Source: Puia sp. | GTDB lineage: Bacteria; Bacteroidota; Bacteroidia; Chitinophagales; Chitinophagaceae | DNA: 64,000 bases | Direction of reading: 5' to 3' | Assembly (NCBI GenBank): GCA_031292515.1 | Contig: JARLGZ010000066.1 | Coordinates: forward strand, 21,506-85,505 | Shown: positions 1 through 8,366 of the stretch, in pieces | Numbering within the stretch: the first letter of the stretch is position 1 | Layout of the letters: each line of letters begins with the position of its first letter | The notes under the pieces: model-generated | Databases searched by the model: none | Seen by the model: only the letters and a program-made list of their open reading frames with translations | Told to the model about the DNA's origin: nothing | Program-made: the position numbers and the translations under genes

Positions 1-2
1 AG

Positions 3-503
3 ATTGCCCAATCCCAGACCATCACGAACAATATAGAGGAAGTGAAAAAGGGGGAGTTTAAGGGCAATACCATCATTTACAAAGCTGATAATGTCACCGT
101 AATCATAAATGAAAAAAGGAATGACTCCATTTTCTTTATTGGTGCGGACACTGTTTACGATACGGCATCCAAGTATTACACAACCATGTATAGATTTATT
201 CCGGCCAAGAACGGGATCTCTTTTGACGTAGACGTAGTGATTTCCTTTGACAAGCCATTTACACCCTGGTGGGAGACATTGACGCCTCCCCCTAACACAT
301 TTATTCTAGGCAGGAAACGGGATGTTATCAGAGTGAACGCGCTAAATGGTGAATCGAAAACCAGCGACCTTTTTGCCCAGGATTATAAAACCATTCGGAT
401 AAGAGGTTCCGTTGTAGGTGACGCGCTTGATATAAACCTAAAGAGTCGAGAAAAACTAAATGCAACTATACAAAGCATTTATGGCGCAATTGGAAGTAAG
501 TAG
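3..503 (+). CDS. C-terminal part of an unknown protein, cut by the window edge
   Basis: The reading frame is open from the first codons of the window and ends with a stop at 503, so the 5' end lies outside. An internal GTG at 42 could be read as a start, but the frame continues upstream with a polar, helix-prone stretch (IAQSQTITNNIEEVKKGEF), so a truncated longer protein is more likely. The visible part is mixed alpha/beta with no signal peptide or membrane segment and ends in IYGAIGSK. I do not recognise the family. It converges on the minus-strand gene at 532-936 with a 28-bp gap. Confidence 0.55.
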   Translation: MAQSQTITNNIEEVKKGEFKGNTIIYKADNVTVIINEKRNDSIFFIGADTVYDTASKYYTTMYRFIPAKNGISFDVDVVISFDKPFTPWWETLTPPPNTFILGRKRDVIRVNALNGESKTSDLFAQDYKTIRIRGSVVGDALDINLKSREKLNATIQSIYGAIGSK

Positions 504-531
504 TCTTCCTGGCGACAAGGCGATACGCGGG

Positions 532-936
532 CTAAAATTGCTTGAGGTAATCTACTTTTTTAATGTAATTGACAATGGTTTGTTTAACGGGTGTGCCAGA
601 AGAATCTTTAATCCCAAACTTCTTATCCAGTATTTGCAAAAACCGATTCGTGCTGTCGGCTTTCTTTTCTATTCTGGCATTGGCCTCGGATAGTTCCCGA
701 CTCAATGAATCAGCTCTCTTACTTAATGAGTCGTTTTTAGCAGTGGCAATAGTATTTTGGGTATTTACGATGCTCCTGTTCCAGATGGCAACAGTCCAGA
801 ATAATCCAAGAATAATGATAAGAACAATTCTAACGGCAAGCTTTTGTCCGCGTTTAAATAATTGAATCACCGGATAGATAGTCAGTCCTGCAATCATAAA
901 ATAATACAGACCCGGAATATAAGTCTCCATATACAA
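532..936 (-). CDS. Small membrane protein with coiled coil
   Basis: This 134-aa protein has two hydrophobic segments near the N terminus (about residues 8-25 and 33-52) followed by a polar heptad-like stretch (about residues 62-105, rich in Ser, Leu, Arg, Glu and Lys) that should form a coiled coil. This suggests an inner-membrane anchor with a helical domain on one side. No catalytic motif is visible and I do not recognise the family. It is the only credible frame here; overlapping plus-strand frames lack protein-like composition. Confidence 0.6.
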   Translation of the reverse strand: MYMETYIPGLYYFMIAGLTIYPVIQLFKRGQKLAVRIVLIIILGLFWTVAIWNRSIVNTQNTIATAKNDSLSKRADSLSRELSEANARIEKKADSTNRFLQILDKKFGIKDSSGTPVKQTIVNYIKKVDYLKQF

Positions 937-1089
937 GTCGTTTTGTATGACAATGTATGGAAATTACAGAATAGCAGCAATTTACGAGGCTCCTTTCCTC
1001 TTCGAACAGGACTCGGGCCTCCTTTTTCTCTCCCTAACACCAATCCCCGCACGCTCATTCATCCAAGACAATCTTAAAATACAATCCTT

Positions 1090-1268
1090 CTCCGGAAAAC
1101 TCAAGGTCTTCACTCTCTCCGTTCGCTCGCAGGTTTCAAAAAAAATCTCCACTCCCTGACCACTTCGTTTTAACGTGTCCTCCTTCCTCGGACGACTCTG
1201 CCGGGGTTGTATTTTTTTCTTCAACCTTGACTTTCCCTCCGCCGGATAGTAGGGCTGGCCGCCTAAGA
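1090..1268. repeat. Imperfect long repeat, copy A (leader-like element)
   Basis: This stretch matches 59160-59357 by eye with small indels. Shared blocks include AAAAAAATCTCCAC, a CG-rich hairpin, GGGGT(T/C)GTATTTTTTTC, TTCAACCT and TTTCCCTCC. Both copies lie upstream of a plus-strand gene of the kind found on Bacteroidota ICEs (1322 and 59416). Between 937 and 1321 I see no convincing gene; a minus-strand open frame at 982-1329 runs through the repeat and is Arg/Lys-rich. A leader or regulatory element is the simplest reading. Confidence 0.6.
1186..1218 (+). terminator. Terminator-like hairpin inside repeat copy A
   Basis: CCTCGG (1186-1191) pairs with CCGGGG (1201-1206), with one G-T wobble and a 9-nt loop, and is followed by TTGTA and seven T. 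This is the form of an intrinsic terminator reading rightward. It lies about 105 bp before the start at 1322, so an attenuator is possible. The equivalent position in copy B keeps a hairpin and the T-run although the stem bases differ. Confidence 0.45.
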
Positions 1269-1321
1269 TTGAATGAATGAGGCGATATGCCGAATGATTT
1301 TTTAAAATAAAATTACTATTT

Positions 1322-1813
1322 ATGCCCATTTACAACGTGATTTTTGAGCAAGACGTACAGGATTCCCATTCGCCGTTGGAAGCGGCTAAGGCTGGATTGA
1401 AACGCCTGCTGGAGAGCAAGCCCACGTGTTGCATGGTCACCGATCAATCCACCGGTGAAAAGCATCCAATCTCCTTTAACCGTTTTGAGAACGGCATGGC
1501 GAATATTGCAGTAGGGGACCAGGTATATTTTTCCACCCCCGGTGACGGGCGCTCTTCGGGGATTTACCAGGTGGAAGAAATCAACGACGATACCTTGAAT
1601 CTGAGCAACGGATTGGCAGGGGTAGAAGCGTCGAAGTCGGAATGTGTAAACCTGTTGGGTGTTTTACGGTCCTCGACAGCTAGGATGTTCGATGTACTGG
1701 CGGCAACCCGCGATGCATTGTGCGGCGCCGGCTTGTGGACCGGCGAGGAGCCGTTCATGATTTTAATCGACAATACACTCGACCTTGCGAGTAGGAGCCA
1801 ATCCGGTGAATAA
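1322..1813 (+). CDS. Unknown ICE-type cytosolic protein
   Basis: This 163-aa soluble protein has no signal peptide or membrane segment. The start region MPIYNVIFEQDVQ is followed by an AAKAGLKRLL helix, a beta-rich middle (GDQVYFSTPGDGRSSGIYQVEEI) and an alpha-helical C terminus. I do not recognise a domain; small proteins of this style are common on Bacteroidota conjugative elements, which is inference from context. Upstream lies repeat copy A with its terminator-like hairpin, and a terminator follows the stop, so it appears to be a single-gene unit. Confidence 0.65.
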   Translation: MPIYNVIFEQDVQDSHSPLEAAKAGLKRLLESKPTCCMVTDQSTGEKHPISFNRFENGMANIAVGDQVYFSTPGDGRSSGIYQVEEINDDTLNLSNGLAGVEASKSECVNLLGVLRSSTARMFDVLAATRDALCGAGLWTGEEPFMILIDNTLDLASRSQSGE

Positions 1814-1831
1814 GACGGGCGAAATCGAAAG

Positions 1832-1864
1832 AAGACCTGGTACCTGTTCGCCGGGTCTTTTTGC
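1832..1864 (+). terminator. Rho-independent terminator after the 1322 gene
   Basis: AAGACCTGG (1832-1840) pairs with CCGGGTCTT (1851-1859), with one G-T wobble and a 10-nt loop, followed by a run of T. It lies about 20 bp after the stop at 1813 and fits a terminator for that gene. Confidence 0.65.
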
Positions 1865-1912
1865 CCCTTTATTGCCCCTTTGAAGCTTATTTTGCCCCTT
1901 TGTTGCCCCTTT
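1861..1912. repeat. Four copies of TTGCCCCTTT around a stop codon
   Basis: TTGCCCCTTT begins at 1861, 1872, 1892 and 1903, so the spacings are 11, 20 and 11 bp. The array spans the stop of the minus-strand AlbA_2 gene (1887) and encodes its last residues (GNKGAK). The continuation past the stop would still read KGAIKGQK, so the C terminus may have been shortened or lengthened by slippage in this array. Confidence 0.7.
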
Positions 1913-3233
1913 GCCGAAGGGTATAGGATGTGCCCTTCCCGGTGGTCCCGATCTTGGTAATCAAATCCTTTTCCACCAATAATTGAAGATCATTAGTGGC
2001 CGTCCGTTTAGAGACACCGAATAATTCCTGATATTTGTTATTCGTTATGCTTCCGGATTGTTTCATATATAACAAGGCTTTGACGTTTCGATCTTCCAGG
2101 CCAAAATCTTTCAAATATTCCTCCGTATAAATATCCTTTAAAAAGGAAACTGAAACGCCATCCTGTTCTTCCACTATCAATGGCTCAGGCATGCCATATT
2201 CCCGGCAACCTTCCAACATAATATCTATTCCACGCCCCCAGGCTTCTATATAACCGGCCATAAAGAATACATCAGCTATAAGTCTATTACGGGGTATTGA
2301 ATTGTGCTTACTTTTTAACAGATCAACGGTCAACGAGTCCGGTAACTTTCCTGGGTTCCATATCTCAAGTTGACTATCATAAATGCGAAGGAAAATAGTT
2401 GTGCTGTGATAATCCTTATGAATTATGCTATTAAGTATTGCCTCTTTCAGGGCCTTTTCAGGATACTCCAATGGCTCTTTTCGCAACAATCCTTCATAGG
2501 AAATTGGCCGAATTAAATATTTCCTGTTCAGGATCTCTACTACTGAATCAGCCATATCCAAAATGTTGCCTTCCACAATATCTTGAAAAAGGAGATCACT
2601 ATGCGACCGGCCGAAACGACCTATTTTAAAATAAGCCGCTGGCGCATATTTTTTAGGCCGCTTTCCAAATAACAGTAACGCCGCCAGTAAAAATTCTCCC
2701 TTATCATTTAAAAGTTCAAGGTTTTTCAATAAAGTAAGTGTGTCAGAAGAAGCGGCATGTTCTGAAATACGATTGTTGCTGATCGCCTTCTGAAGAAACC
2801 GTTTTACTACATCTTCATCTATATCGTCCAGTGTAGCGGTCGGTACAACCTGTTGCTCCCACGAAAGGCCTATTTTCTGTAATAAAAATTTATGAAGGAC
2901 GGAGCCTTTCAATTCCTGCTTGGTACTTCCACTCCGATAGTGATAAGCACCATGATAAGGAATGGGCACCGTGCTCACGGGTACGTTGATCTCTATATAA
3001 TGCTTGTTCCCCTTTTTATGCAAGTTGACATCCACTACCAATCCCAAATGATTCACCGCTTTATTGGGAATCTCGTCCATTAGTTTCTTATAATCTTCTA
3101 CCCCGCTCACTTCTCCATTATCATCCATACCGATAAATATCTTCCCGCCCTGGGCATTCGCGAACCCGGATATCCATTTCAGGTACTCATCCCTCCAGGT
3201 CTCTTTATATTCTATGTTTTGATTTTCTGCCAT
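1887..3233 (-). CDS. AlbA_2/Schlafen-type ATP-binding transcriptional regulator
   Basis: This is a 448-aa protein of the widespread 'ATP-binding protein, AlbA_2 domain' family. The N-terminal AlbA_2 domain is clear (residues about 5-120: IEYKETW, GFANAQGGKIFIGMDDNGEV, YHYRSGST). A GHKL-like ATPase region follows (about 250-350, with ALKEAILNSIIHKDY and WGRGI). A winged helix lies at the C terminus (about 385-445: SGSITNNKYQELFGVSKRTA, then LVEKDLI). Such proteins are usually cytosolic regulators or defence-related; which one applies here cannot be told. The end lies in a short repeat array. The start MAENQNIEYKE fits the family N terminus. Confidence 0.85.
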   Translation of the reverse strand: MAENQNIEYKETWRDEYLKWISGFANAQGGKIFIGMDDNGEVSGVEDYKKLMDEIPNKAVNHLGLVVDVNLHKKGNKHYIEINVPVSTVPIPYHGAYHYRSGSTKQELKGSVLHKFLLQKIGLSWEQQVVPTATLDDIDEDVVKRFLQKAISNNRISEHAASSDTLTLLKNLELLNDKGEFLLAALLLFGKRPKKYAPAAYFKIGRFGRSHSDLLFQDIVEGNILDMADSVVEILNRKYLIRPISYEGLLRKEPLEYPEKALKEAILNSIIHKDYHSTTIFLRIYDSQLEIWNPGKLPDSLTVDLLKSKHNSIPRNRLIADVFFMAGYIEAWGRGIDIMLEGCREYGMPEPLIVEEQDGVSVSFLKDIYTEEYLKDFGLEDRNVKALLYMKQSGSITNNKYQELFGVSKRTATNDLQLLVEKDLITKIGTTGKGTSYTLRQRGNKGAK

Positions 3234-3389
3234 TGCAATTGAATATTGCTTAATGAAATATCAATAAAGGTATACATCTCGGAGAAATCCTCCGAAATTT
3301 CAGCTTATTCCCTCCCGAGAATTTATGCCCATTCGTTAGGGCTTTCAATGTAAGGAAAACCCTAACAGTTGTATCAATCTAAGAATAGG
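3234..3389. promoter_or_regulatory. Intergenic with two inverted repeats
   Basis: TCGGAG (3279-3284) and CTCCGA (3290-3295) flank a 5-nt loop. GTTAGGG (3335-3341) and CCCTAAC (3360-3366) flank an 18-nt spacer. The first sits about 46 bp before the AlbA_2 gene and could be its operator or leader hairpin. The second follows the 44-codon gene and may act as its terminator, though no T-run is present. Confidence 0.35.
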
Positions 3390-3524
3390 CTACCCATGGT
3401 CAGCCGTATTTTTGGCCAAGTGGGAGTGTTCCAGGTTGCAATAAATCATCGCCTCCTCCGGCTTCCGAAAGGGCTTATAACCGATTGCGACGGCTTTCAT
3501 CATTTGAATATCCTCGGGCTTCAT
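3390..3524 (-). CDS. Small protein (44 aa) behind a strong ribosome binding site
   Basis: An ATG at 3524 opens a 44-codon frame starting MKPEDIQMMKAVAIGYKPFR and ending HLAKNTADHG, with TAG at 3390-3392. AGGAAGGAACC lies directly before the ATG, one of the few clear Shine-Dalgarno sequences in the window. The frame begins 18 bp after the stop of 3543-4421 on the same strand, so the two are probably cotranscribed. There is no signal peptide or membrane segment. The composition is protein-like, but the family is unknown. Confidence 0.6.
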   Translation of the reverse strand: MKPEDIQMMKAVAIGYKPFRKPEEAMIYCNLEHSHLAKNTADHG

Positions 3525-3542
3525 GGTTCCTTCCTACAAACG

Positions 3543-4421
3543 TTATTCAAATACAATGGCCGGGAAATAAAAGAACTCTTCATCCAGGTGCGTGGTTATC
3601 GGTCCCGGCCAGATCTTCCGAAGCAAACCGTCGTAGAAATCGAGCCGGATTGTTTTGGTGGAAAACCGGGCGAAAAGGACCTGGTCAATCAATACCGGGG
3701 AGGTGATGTCATTGATGATCGCTGTTTTGTAGGAAGGCGAAGATCCGGCAACGTCCCCAACCTGGTGGATTTCATAAAATGATACGCCAACCGTCTTGTC
3801 CTTGAAGTCGATGCCGGTGATATCCCCCGACTCCGCGAAAGTTCCGTACAGCAATATTTTCTCGTATTTACCTGTTTTCATCAACTTTCCGGCCTGCCGG
3901 AGTTCAAGCAGGATGTCCATTATCCACTCGGAGGCGGCAAGGAGACGATGGCCCTTCCAGAGGCTGTCGCCTTTGGGGATGGCAAGGATATAGAATTTTT
4001 CGATATGGGTCAACGGGTCGATCAGGGTGTTCCAGTGGACGGGGAAAAAATCGCCGTTACGGATATACGTTACAAAGTCCTCATCCTTTCCGCTGAAGGA
4101 AATCGGGTATCGGTTAAAAGACCGCAATAGCAGTTCGATGACGGTTGCGGAGACTTTTTCCGGGGGATATCCATTCAACCGTTTTAAAACCAGCGAGATG
4201 GATTTTATCCGAAACTTTCTTTCGCGAAGTTCCTGGTCTTTGCAAAAGGCGGCTGCGGTAGGGTAGTCATAGAAGCAGGACAGGTCATGCGGGTCTAATT
4301 TATCCGACAAAACATCGAAGCAAAACCACCTGGCTCCCCGCCAAAATGAATCCGACAGCAGCTTTCTTACTGCCCGATAATTTTCCGGATGAATCCTCAT
4401 CGTTAATTTTTTATTCTTCAA
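3543..4421 (-). CDS. Unknown 292-aa soluble protein
   Basis: The protein is rich in aromatic residues, with no signal peptide or transmembrane segment and a mixed alpha/beta pattern. Stretches such as FWRGARWFCFDVL, HWNTLIDPLTHIEKFY and GVSFYEIHQVG look like a folded domain, but I do not recognise a family. The frame starts with TTG at 4421, with GGGAG about 9 nt upstream; an in-frame ATG at 4400 is an alternative. Cotranscription with the 44-codon gene downstream is likely. Confidence 0.6.
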   Translation of the reverse strand: MKNKKLTMRIHPENYRAVRKLLSDSFWRGARWFCFDVLSDKLDPHDLSCFYDYPTAAAFCKDQELRERKFRIKSISLVLKRLNGYPPEKVSATVIELLLRSFNRYPISFSGKDEDFVTYIRNGDFFPVHWNTLIDPLTHIEKFYILAIPKGDSLWKGHRLLAASEWIMDILLELRQAGKLMKTGKYEKILLYGTFAESGDITGIDFKDKTVGVSFYEIHQVGDVAGSSPSYKTAIINDITSPVLIDQVLFARFSTKTIRLDFYDGLLRKIWPGPITTHLDEEFFYFPAIVFE

Positions 4422-4507
4422 ACAAAGAATCTCCCTACCCGGGGCGGCAGGGAGATATGTGTGTACAATAAAATATCGGAAATCACTCCCGCACCACTGG
4501 CTCCAGT

Positions 4508-4651
4508 CTTCCCGTATCGAAAGCCTCAGTACCCCGGCTTCCGTACACGGGCACTCTCTGCCGCACTGTTGCCGCTGGCCTTCCCGTGTCGAAAACCTTA
4601 ATCCCTGGGCTTCCGTACATTGGCACTCCCTGCCGCACTATTGCCGGCTGC
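4508..4651. repeat. 72-bp tandem duplication at the end of the lipoprotein array
   Basis: Two imperfect 72-bp units (4508-4579 and 4580-4651) overlap the 3' end of the truncated lipoprotein gene. Read on the minus strand they encode 24-residue units (GNSAA.SA.VRKP..) and each contains an in-frame stop (TAA at 4598, TGA at 4526). The period is a multiple of three, so reading frame is kept across the units, as for a repeat that arose inside coding sequence. Confidence 0.75.
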
Positions 4652-5377
4652 TCGCCGAGCCGGCGCCGTTCCGGGTATGACTCCGTAGCCAGTAGCCGTA
4701 TAAAACTTATTTTGCGTTAGGCCATCGACCAGGCGATCGAGGTCGAAGAGAAGGGTCGTGTCGCAGGATTCAGAGTCCGGAGCGATGACCACGTTACCAT
4801 CGGTGCCGGCCACCCGCTTCGTATCCCCGATGGGCTCTGGGTTGTCGTTCCTCATTGCGATAATGGCTGGCGGATGCCCACCGGAAAGGCCTCCGGCCAG
4901 GCCGCCTGTCGGGGGTACCGAAAGAAAGGGCTGGCGGGATAATCCGCTTGCATTGTATGCCGTCGTCGTCCGCGCCCTATCCAGCTCCCCAGTGGCCCAT
5001 ACGCCCAGCTTATTGCCGACGATGATGACGGACGCTTTCAGGGGTAGGAAATCCGGATCGGTTTCCACCACAAAAAACCGGAAGGGCAGCGGATTGCCTG
5101 CCACCGGCAGGCGGAGGAAAAAATTTCCGGTTGGGGAGGGATCCAATGCTGCCCGGGAAAAATCCAGACTATCGTATTGCCCGATGGTCAGACAGTTCTT
5201 CAAATAGTGCATTACGGAATCCAGTTGCTCGCCGGGCCGATGAAAATAAACAGCCAGCTCCGTATTGAGTCCCTGGCTATTCTTGCTGCAAGCAATCATC
5301 GCTGTCTGAAACAAGGCCGCTGTCAATATCACCGCTAGCCACCCCCTTTTATTTCCGTGTTTCAAAAAATGTTTCAT
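4598..5377 (-). CDS. Truncated member of the lipoprotein array (259 aa)
   Basis: This is the last gene in the transcription direction of the eight-gene array. It keeps the signal peptide with lipobox (MIACSK), the conserved N-terminal domain (YDSLDFSRA, TGNFFLRLP, FRFFVVETDP.FLPLKA) and a Gly/Pro-rich linker. It then ends after a short unrelated tail (RRAAGNSAAGSANVRKP). The DxDxDG loop and the papain-like domain are absent. It may be a decay product or an N-terminal-domain-only variant; the tandem 72-bp repeat at its end supports rearrangement. Confidence 0.75.
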   Translation of the reverse strand: MKHFLKHGNKRGWLAVILTAALFQTAMIACSKNSQGLNTELAVYFHRPGEQLDSVMHYLKNCLTIGQYDSLDFSRAALDPSPTGNFFLRLPVAGNPLPFRFFVVETDPDFLPLKASVIIVGNKLGVWATGELDRARTTTAYNASGLSRQPFLSVPPTGGLAGGLSGGHPPAIIAMRNDNPEPIGDTKRVAGTDGNVVIAPDSESCDTTLLFDLDRLVDGLTQNKFYTATGYGVIPGTAPARRAAGNSAAGSANVRKPRD

Positions 5378-5433
5378 GTGGAAACTTGTTGGAAAAATTC
5401 TGCTGTTATAAAAAATTATCGCTTATCGAACAC

Positions 5434-6813
5434 TCAGGGCGCCGTAGTCAGCCCTGCCGTGCCTCCGCCGGTTACGGCACTGCAATTGCCGCTGCCCTTC
5501 CCGACACTGGAAGTCCCCGCTGGATTGGCAGTTATACCGGCTGCGCCCATTTTATTGAGTGTATTCATCATCGTGTAGAGGCCATTTGACGTATTTGGAT
5601 TAAGCGGGCCATTATTCAATAAGTCAAAAGCAGGATCGAGATTCGGTTGTCCCGTTGTCTGATAAAAAAAGTCGTAGGCGAATGAATTCCCATTGAACGT
5701 GTTGAAGTTGTAGGCCGTTTGGCTCAATGTTTGGAGCAGGGCTTCCGCTTGTGCAAAAGAGGCCGCGGAAATTTGAACGGTATAGCTGGCGCAATAGGAT
5801 GCATACTGCATATCCACCAGCATCCCCGGAGTCGAATACCCCTGGAGCGCCACAGCCGCGCTCGCAGGTGCAAAACCAATATATTGACTATCGCCGGATC
5901 CTCCGGAAGCCACACGTAGTCCAATAAAGCTCTGACCGATGTACCCATTGGAAGCCGTAACGGTGTTTGGATCGCTGGTAGGCAATGCGGTATAGAGCGT
6001 AATAAAATAGGTGTTATTCGCAAGCTGTGTTGCATACTGATCCAGGCAACCGAGATACCCTTTTATATTGATTGCGGGTTTTTCCGCCTGCGGGAGCACG
6101 GCGTAGGGGTTGACCGTGCCACCGGGTCCGCCCGATGATGAGTAGCTTCCCGATGAACCTCCATCCATAAGAGCCCCAAGATCCATGTAATAAGTGCCCT
6201 CTTCGGCGGTTGTCATGGGTGCTTCAATGAGAATGTCGGGAAGGGTCTCACCCGTTCCGTCAAAATCGCTGTCGGTGGTCTTATCACTGGCGTCTGACGC
6301 AATCGTTCTATCCGGGTGCAAAGCCGTTACAAAGCCACTGATTACCGGAGAAACGTACACCGTGCTCCCATTCAACCAGGTCTTCGTGATTATTCCGTTA
6401 GCGGCGGGAAGAGAACCGGATACGGCGTTTGCCGGGGTGATGGTTAGCTGGATCAGAAAGCCGGCGGCCTTTAAAGGCATCAATCCCTGTGTCGTCTCCA
6501 CCAGGAAAAAGCGTCGGGAGACCGGATCGCCGAGGCTGGGCAACCGCAGGAAGAGGTTACCGGAACTCGCGGTGTCAACGATGATATCCGGGAACTCCAG
6601 GCTATCATAGGCGGATGGGGACAGGCTGTCCCGGAGATAGGCTTTTACCGTATTCAAGGCGCTGCTCTGCGCCAGGGTCGGGTAGATCGGGCGTGCTGCC
6701 AGATTTTGTTGTGTTTTGGAACAAGAAATCGCGACAATCAACAGAGATATCGTCGAAATCAAAAAATATAAAATACGTGGCTTACGAATAGTATGATAAA
6801 GGGAATGTTTCAT
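5434..6813 (-). CDS. Array lipoprotein, papain-like domain without catalytic Cys/His
   Basis: About 459 aa from the ATG at 6813; an upstream in-frame ATG at 6849 is less likely because MKHSLYHTIRK starts a normal lipoprotein signal peptide (lipobox VAISC). It has the shared N-terminal domain (YDSLEFPDIIVDTASSGNLF, LGDPVSRRFFLVETT), then TDSDFDGTGETLPDILIEAP, which resembles an EF-hand loop, and a C-terminal domain. At the two positions that carry GH and NC in the 12689-14074 paralogue this copy has IGQSFIGL and NGNSFAY, so catalysis is not expected. It ends GSGNCSAV...GLTTAP. Confidence 0.8.
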   Translation of the reverse strand: MKHSLYHTIRKPRILYFLISTISLLIVAISCSKTQQNLAARPIYPTLAQSSALNTVKAYLRDSLSPSAYDSLEFPDIIVDTASSGNLFLRLPSLGDPVSRRFFLVETTQGLMPLKAAGFLIQLTITPANAVSGSLPAANGIITKTWLNGSTVYVSPVISGFVTALHPDRTIASDASDKTTDSDFDGTGETLPDILIEAPMTTAEEGTYYMDLGALMDGGSSGSYSSSGGPGGTVNPYAVLPQAEKPAINIKGYLGCLDQYATQLANNTYFITLYTALPTSDPNTVTASNGYIGQSFIGLRVASGGSGDSQYIGFAPASAAVALQGYSTPGMLVDMQYASYCASYTVQISAASFAQAEALLQTLSQTAYNFNTFNGNSFAYDFFYQTTGQPNLDPAFDLLNNGPLNPNTSNGLYTMMNTLNKMGAAGITANPAGTSSVGKGSGNCSAVTGGGTAGLTTAP

Positions 6814-6886
6814 GGCTATACTTTTTAAAATATTTGTACTTGCTTTCACTAAAAAGGAATCATTTGTTTGGCCGTAAAGGCCCTGT

Positions 6887-8308
6887 TTACAATGTCAATG
6901 TGCTCTGCCCCGAAGTCGGCCCTCCGCCGCAATTTCCGTGGCTGGTACCGACCTGTCCCTGGGAGGATGGGTTGGCGGAAGCACCGGGGGTGGCTTTGGC
7001 TGCCAGGTTTGCGATGGCCATGTACAAGCCGTTGGGGGAGGAGATCGTCGACCCCGATATGTCTTCCATCGGAACCACGTTTAGCCCCCCGGCTCCGATC
7101 TGCGGGTTGTTAAAAATCTGGCTTATGAAATCGGTGCTGTTGAATTCATAAGGCGAATACTGTAAACTCGCGTCGTTGAGCATGGTATTTTCCAGGACCG
7201 CGAACTGGGCGGCCGTGATATTCTTGCTATAGCTGGCGTTGTAGGCGGAACCGCTCATATCTGCAAATTCCGAGGGCGTTTGGCCGGTTCCCTGCACGCA
7301 GGAGGGGCATCCCGAATAGAAGCAGATATATTGCGTGGTCGTTTGACCGCCGGCTGTCTTCGACAATCCCAAAAAGGCATTTCCCAGGGGCGCCTGACCG
7401 ACCGTCTTGTATAACATGGCGTTTGGGTCGCTTGTCGGAATAGAGGCATAGGCTGTCAGCGTGTAGGTGACGCCGGCAGTCGTCAACGCTCCAAAACACC
7501 CAAAATAGCCCCGGAGGTTGATCGCCGGTCTTACCGTCGCCAGGTCAACGGGGAAGCCCAACAGGGACACCCCTCCGCTGTTACTCGATGTGTAAGCGCT
7601 TGTCCCGCCCCCGCCTTCTATCCATTCACCCAGGTCCATGTAGTACATCATTTGTTCATCGTCGGCGTAGGGTGCCTGGATCAGGATATCGGGCAGTGTT
7701 TCCCCCGTGCCGTCGAAATCGCTGTCGGTCGTCTTGTCCGTTGCATCTGCACCTACTGTTTTCGTCGGATGGAGGGCAGTCGTATACCCGTTCACTACGG
7801 CGGAAGAATACACCTGGCCACCGTTCAGCCAGGTTTTTGTGACGGTCCCATTGAAGGCGGGTGAACTCCCCAGGAATAAGGCTTTTACCGCGGAAGATCC
7901 AGTCGACGGAAGAGCCGGAAAGACAGCTGTCTGTGCGACCAAAAATCTCGCTGCTTTTAACGGCGTCAGTTCCGGGGTGGTTTCTACGACAATAAACCGC
8001 CTGGTGACCGGATCGCCCAGGCTTGGAAACCGCAGGAAAAGATTCCCCGTGGCCGTGCTATCAACCAGCATGTCGGAAAACTCCAGGCTGTCATAGGCGC
8101 CCGGAGAGAGGCTGTCTTGCAGGAACAGTCTTACCTGGGCAAGCGCCGGGGATTGAATCAGGTTGCTGTCGCCTGTTCCCGCCGCGGGGAAGTGCGCATT
8201 CTTACTACAAGAGAGGACCGCCAAAGTTAGCAAGACAATCGTCAAAAAAAATGGAAAAATGGGAAGGGTTGCTATTTTTAAATTCAGAAACCTGTTAATT
8301 TGTCTCAT
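6887..8308 (-). CDS. Array lipoprotein, papain-like domain without catalytic Cys/His
   Basis: 473 aa with lipobox AVLSCSK, the shared N-terminal domain (YDSLEFSDMLVDSTATGNLF, PLKAARFLV), a DSDFDGTGE loop and the C-terminal domain. The key positions read LGNAFLGL (His replaced by Asn) and FNSTDFISQIF (Cys replaced by Ser). It carries a SGCPSC pair after the GFY motif and the family tail SHGNCGG. The papain-like assignment comes only from motif spacing shared with the intact paralogue. It is probably anchored in the outer membrane or facing the periplasm; no acidic surface-export signal follows the Cys. Confidence 0.8.
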   Translation of the reverse strand: MRQINRFLNLKIATLPIFPFFLTIVLLTLAVLSCSKNAHFPAAGTGDSNLIQSPALAQVRLFLQDSLSPGAYDSLEFSDMLVDSTATGNLFLRFPSLGDPVTRRFIVVETTPELTPLKAARFLVAQTAVFPALPSTGSSAVKALFLGSSPAFNGTVTKTWLNGGQVYSSAVVNGYTTALHPTKTVGADATDKTTDSDFDGTGETLPDILIQAPYADDEQMMYYMDLGEWIEGGGGTSAYTSSNSGGVSLLGFPVDLATVRPAINLRGYFGCFGALTTAGVTYTLTAYASIPTSDPNAMLYKTVGQAPLGNAFLGLSKTAGGQTTTQYICFYSGCPSCVQGTGQTPSEFADMSGSAYNASYSKNITAAQFAVLENTMLNDASLQYSPYEFNSTDFISQIFNNPQIGAGGLNVVPMEDISGSTISSPNGLYMAIANLAAKATPGASANPSSQGQVGTSHGNCGGGPTSGQSTLTL

Positions 8309-8366
8309 GTCAATTGGTGTTTATGGATTGTTGTTGAAAAATTTCTGTTTGCTGGTCAGGTCCTTA

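Noticed and set aside
982..1329. Minus-strand 115-codon open frame upstream of the 1322 gene
   Set aside because: It runs through repeat copy A, is dominated by Arg/Lys/Glu without domain-like sequence, and overlaps the likely promoter of the plus-strand gene. Its GVEIFF..TC segment recurs in one frame of copy B, so it was kept only as an alternative in the repeat finding.
1861..1912. Possible CRISPR-like array of TTGCCCCTTT units
   Set aside because: The units are only 10 bp, spacers are 1-10 bp and no cas gene is near.
6194..6610. Plus-strand frames inside the lipoprotein array, for example 6194-6610, 7707-8096 and 12707-13438
   Set aside because: They are antisense shadows of the highly similar minus-strand genes; their mutual similarity only reflects that of the real genes.
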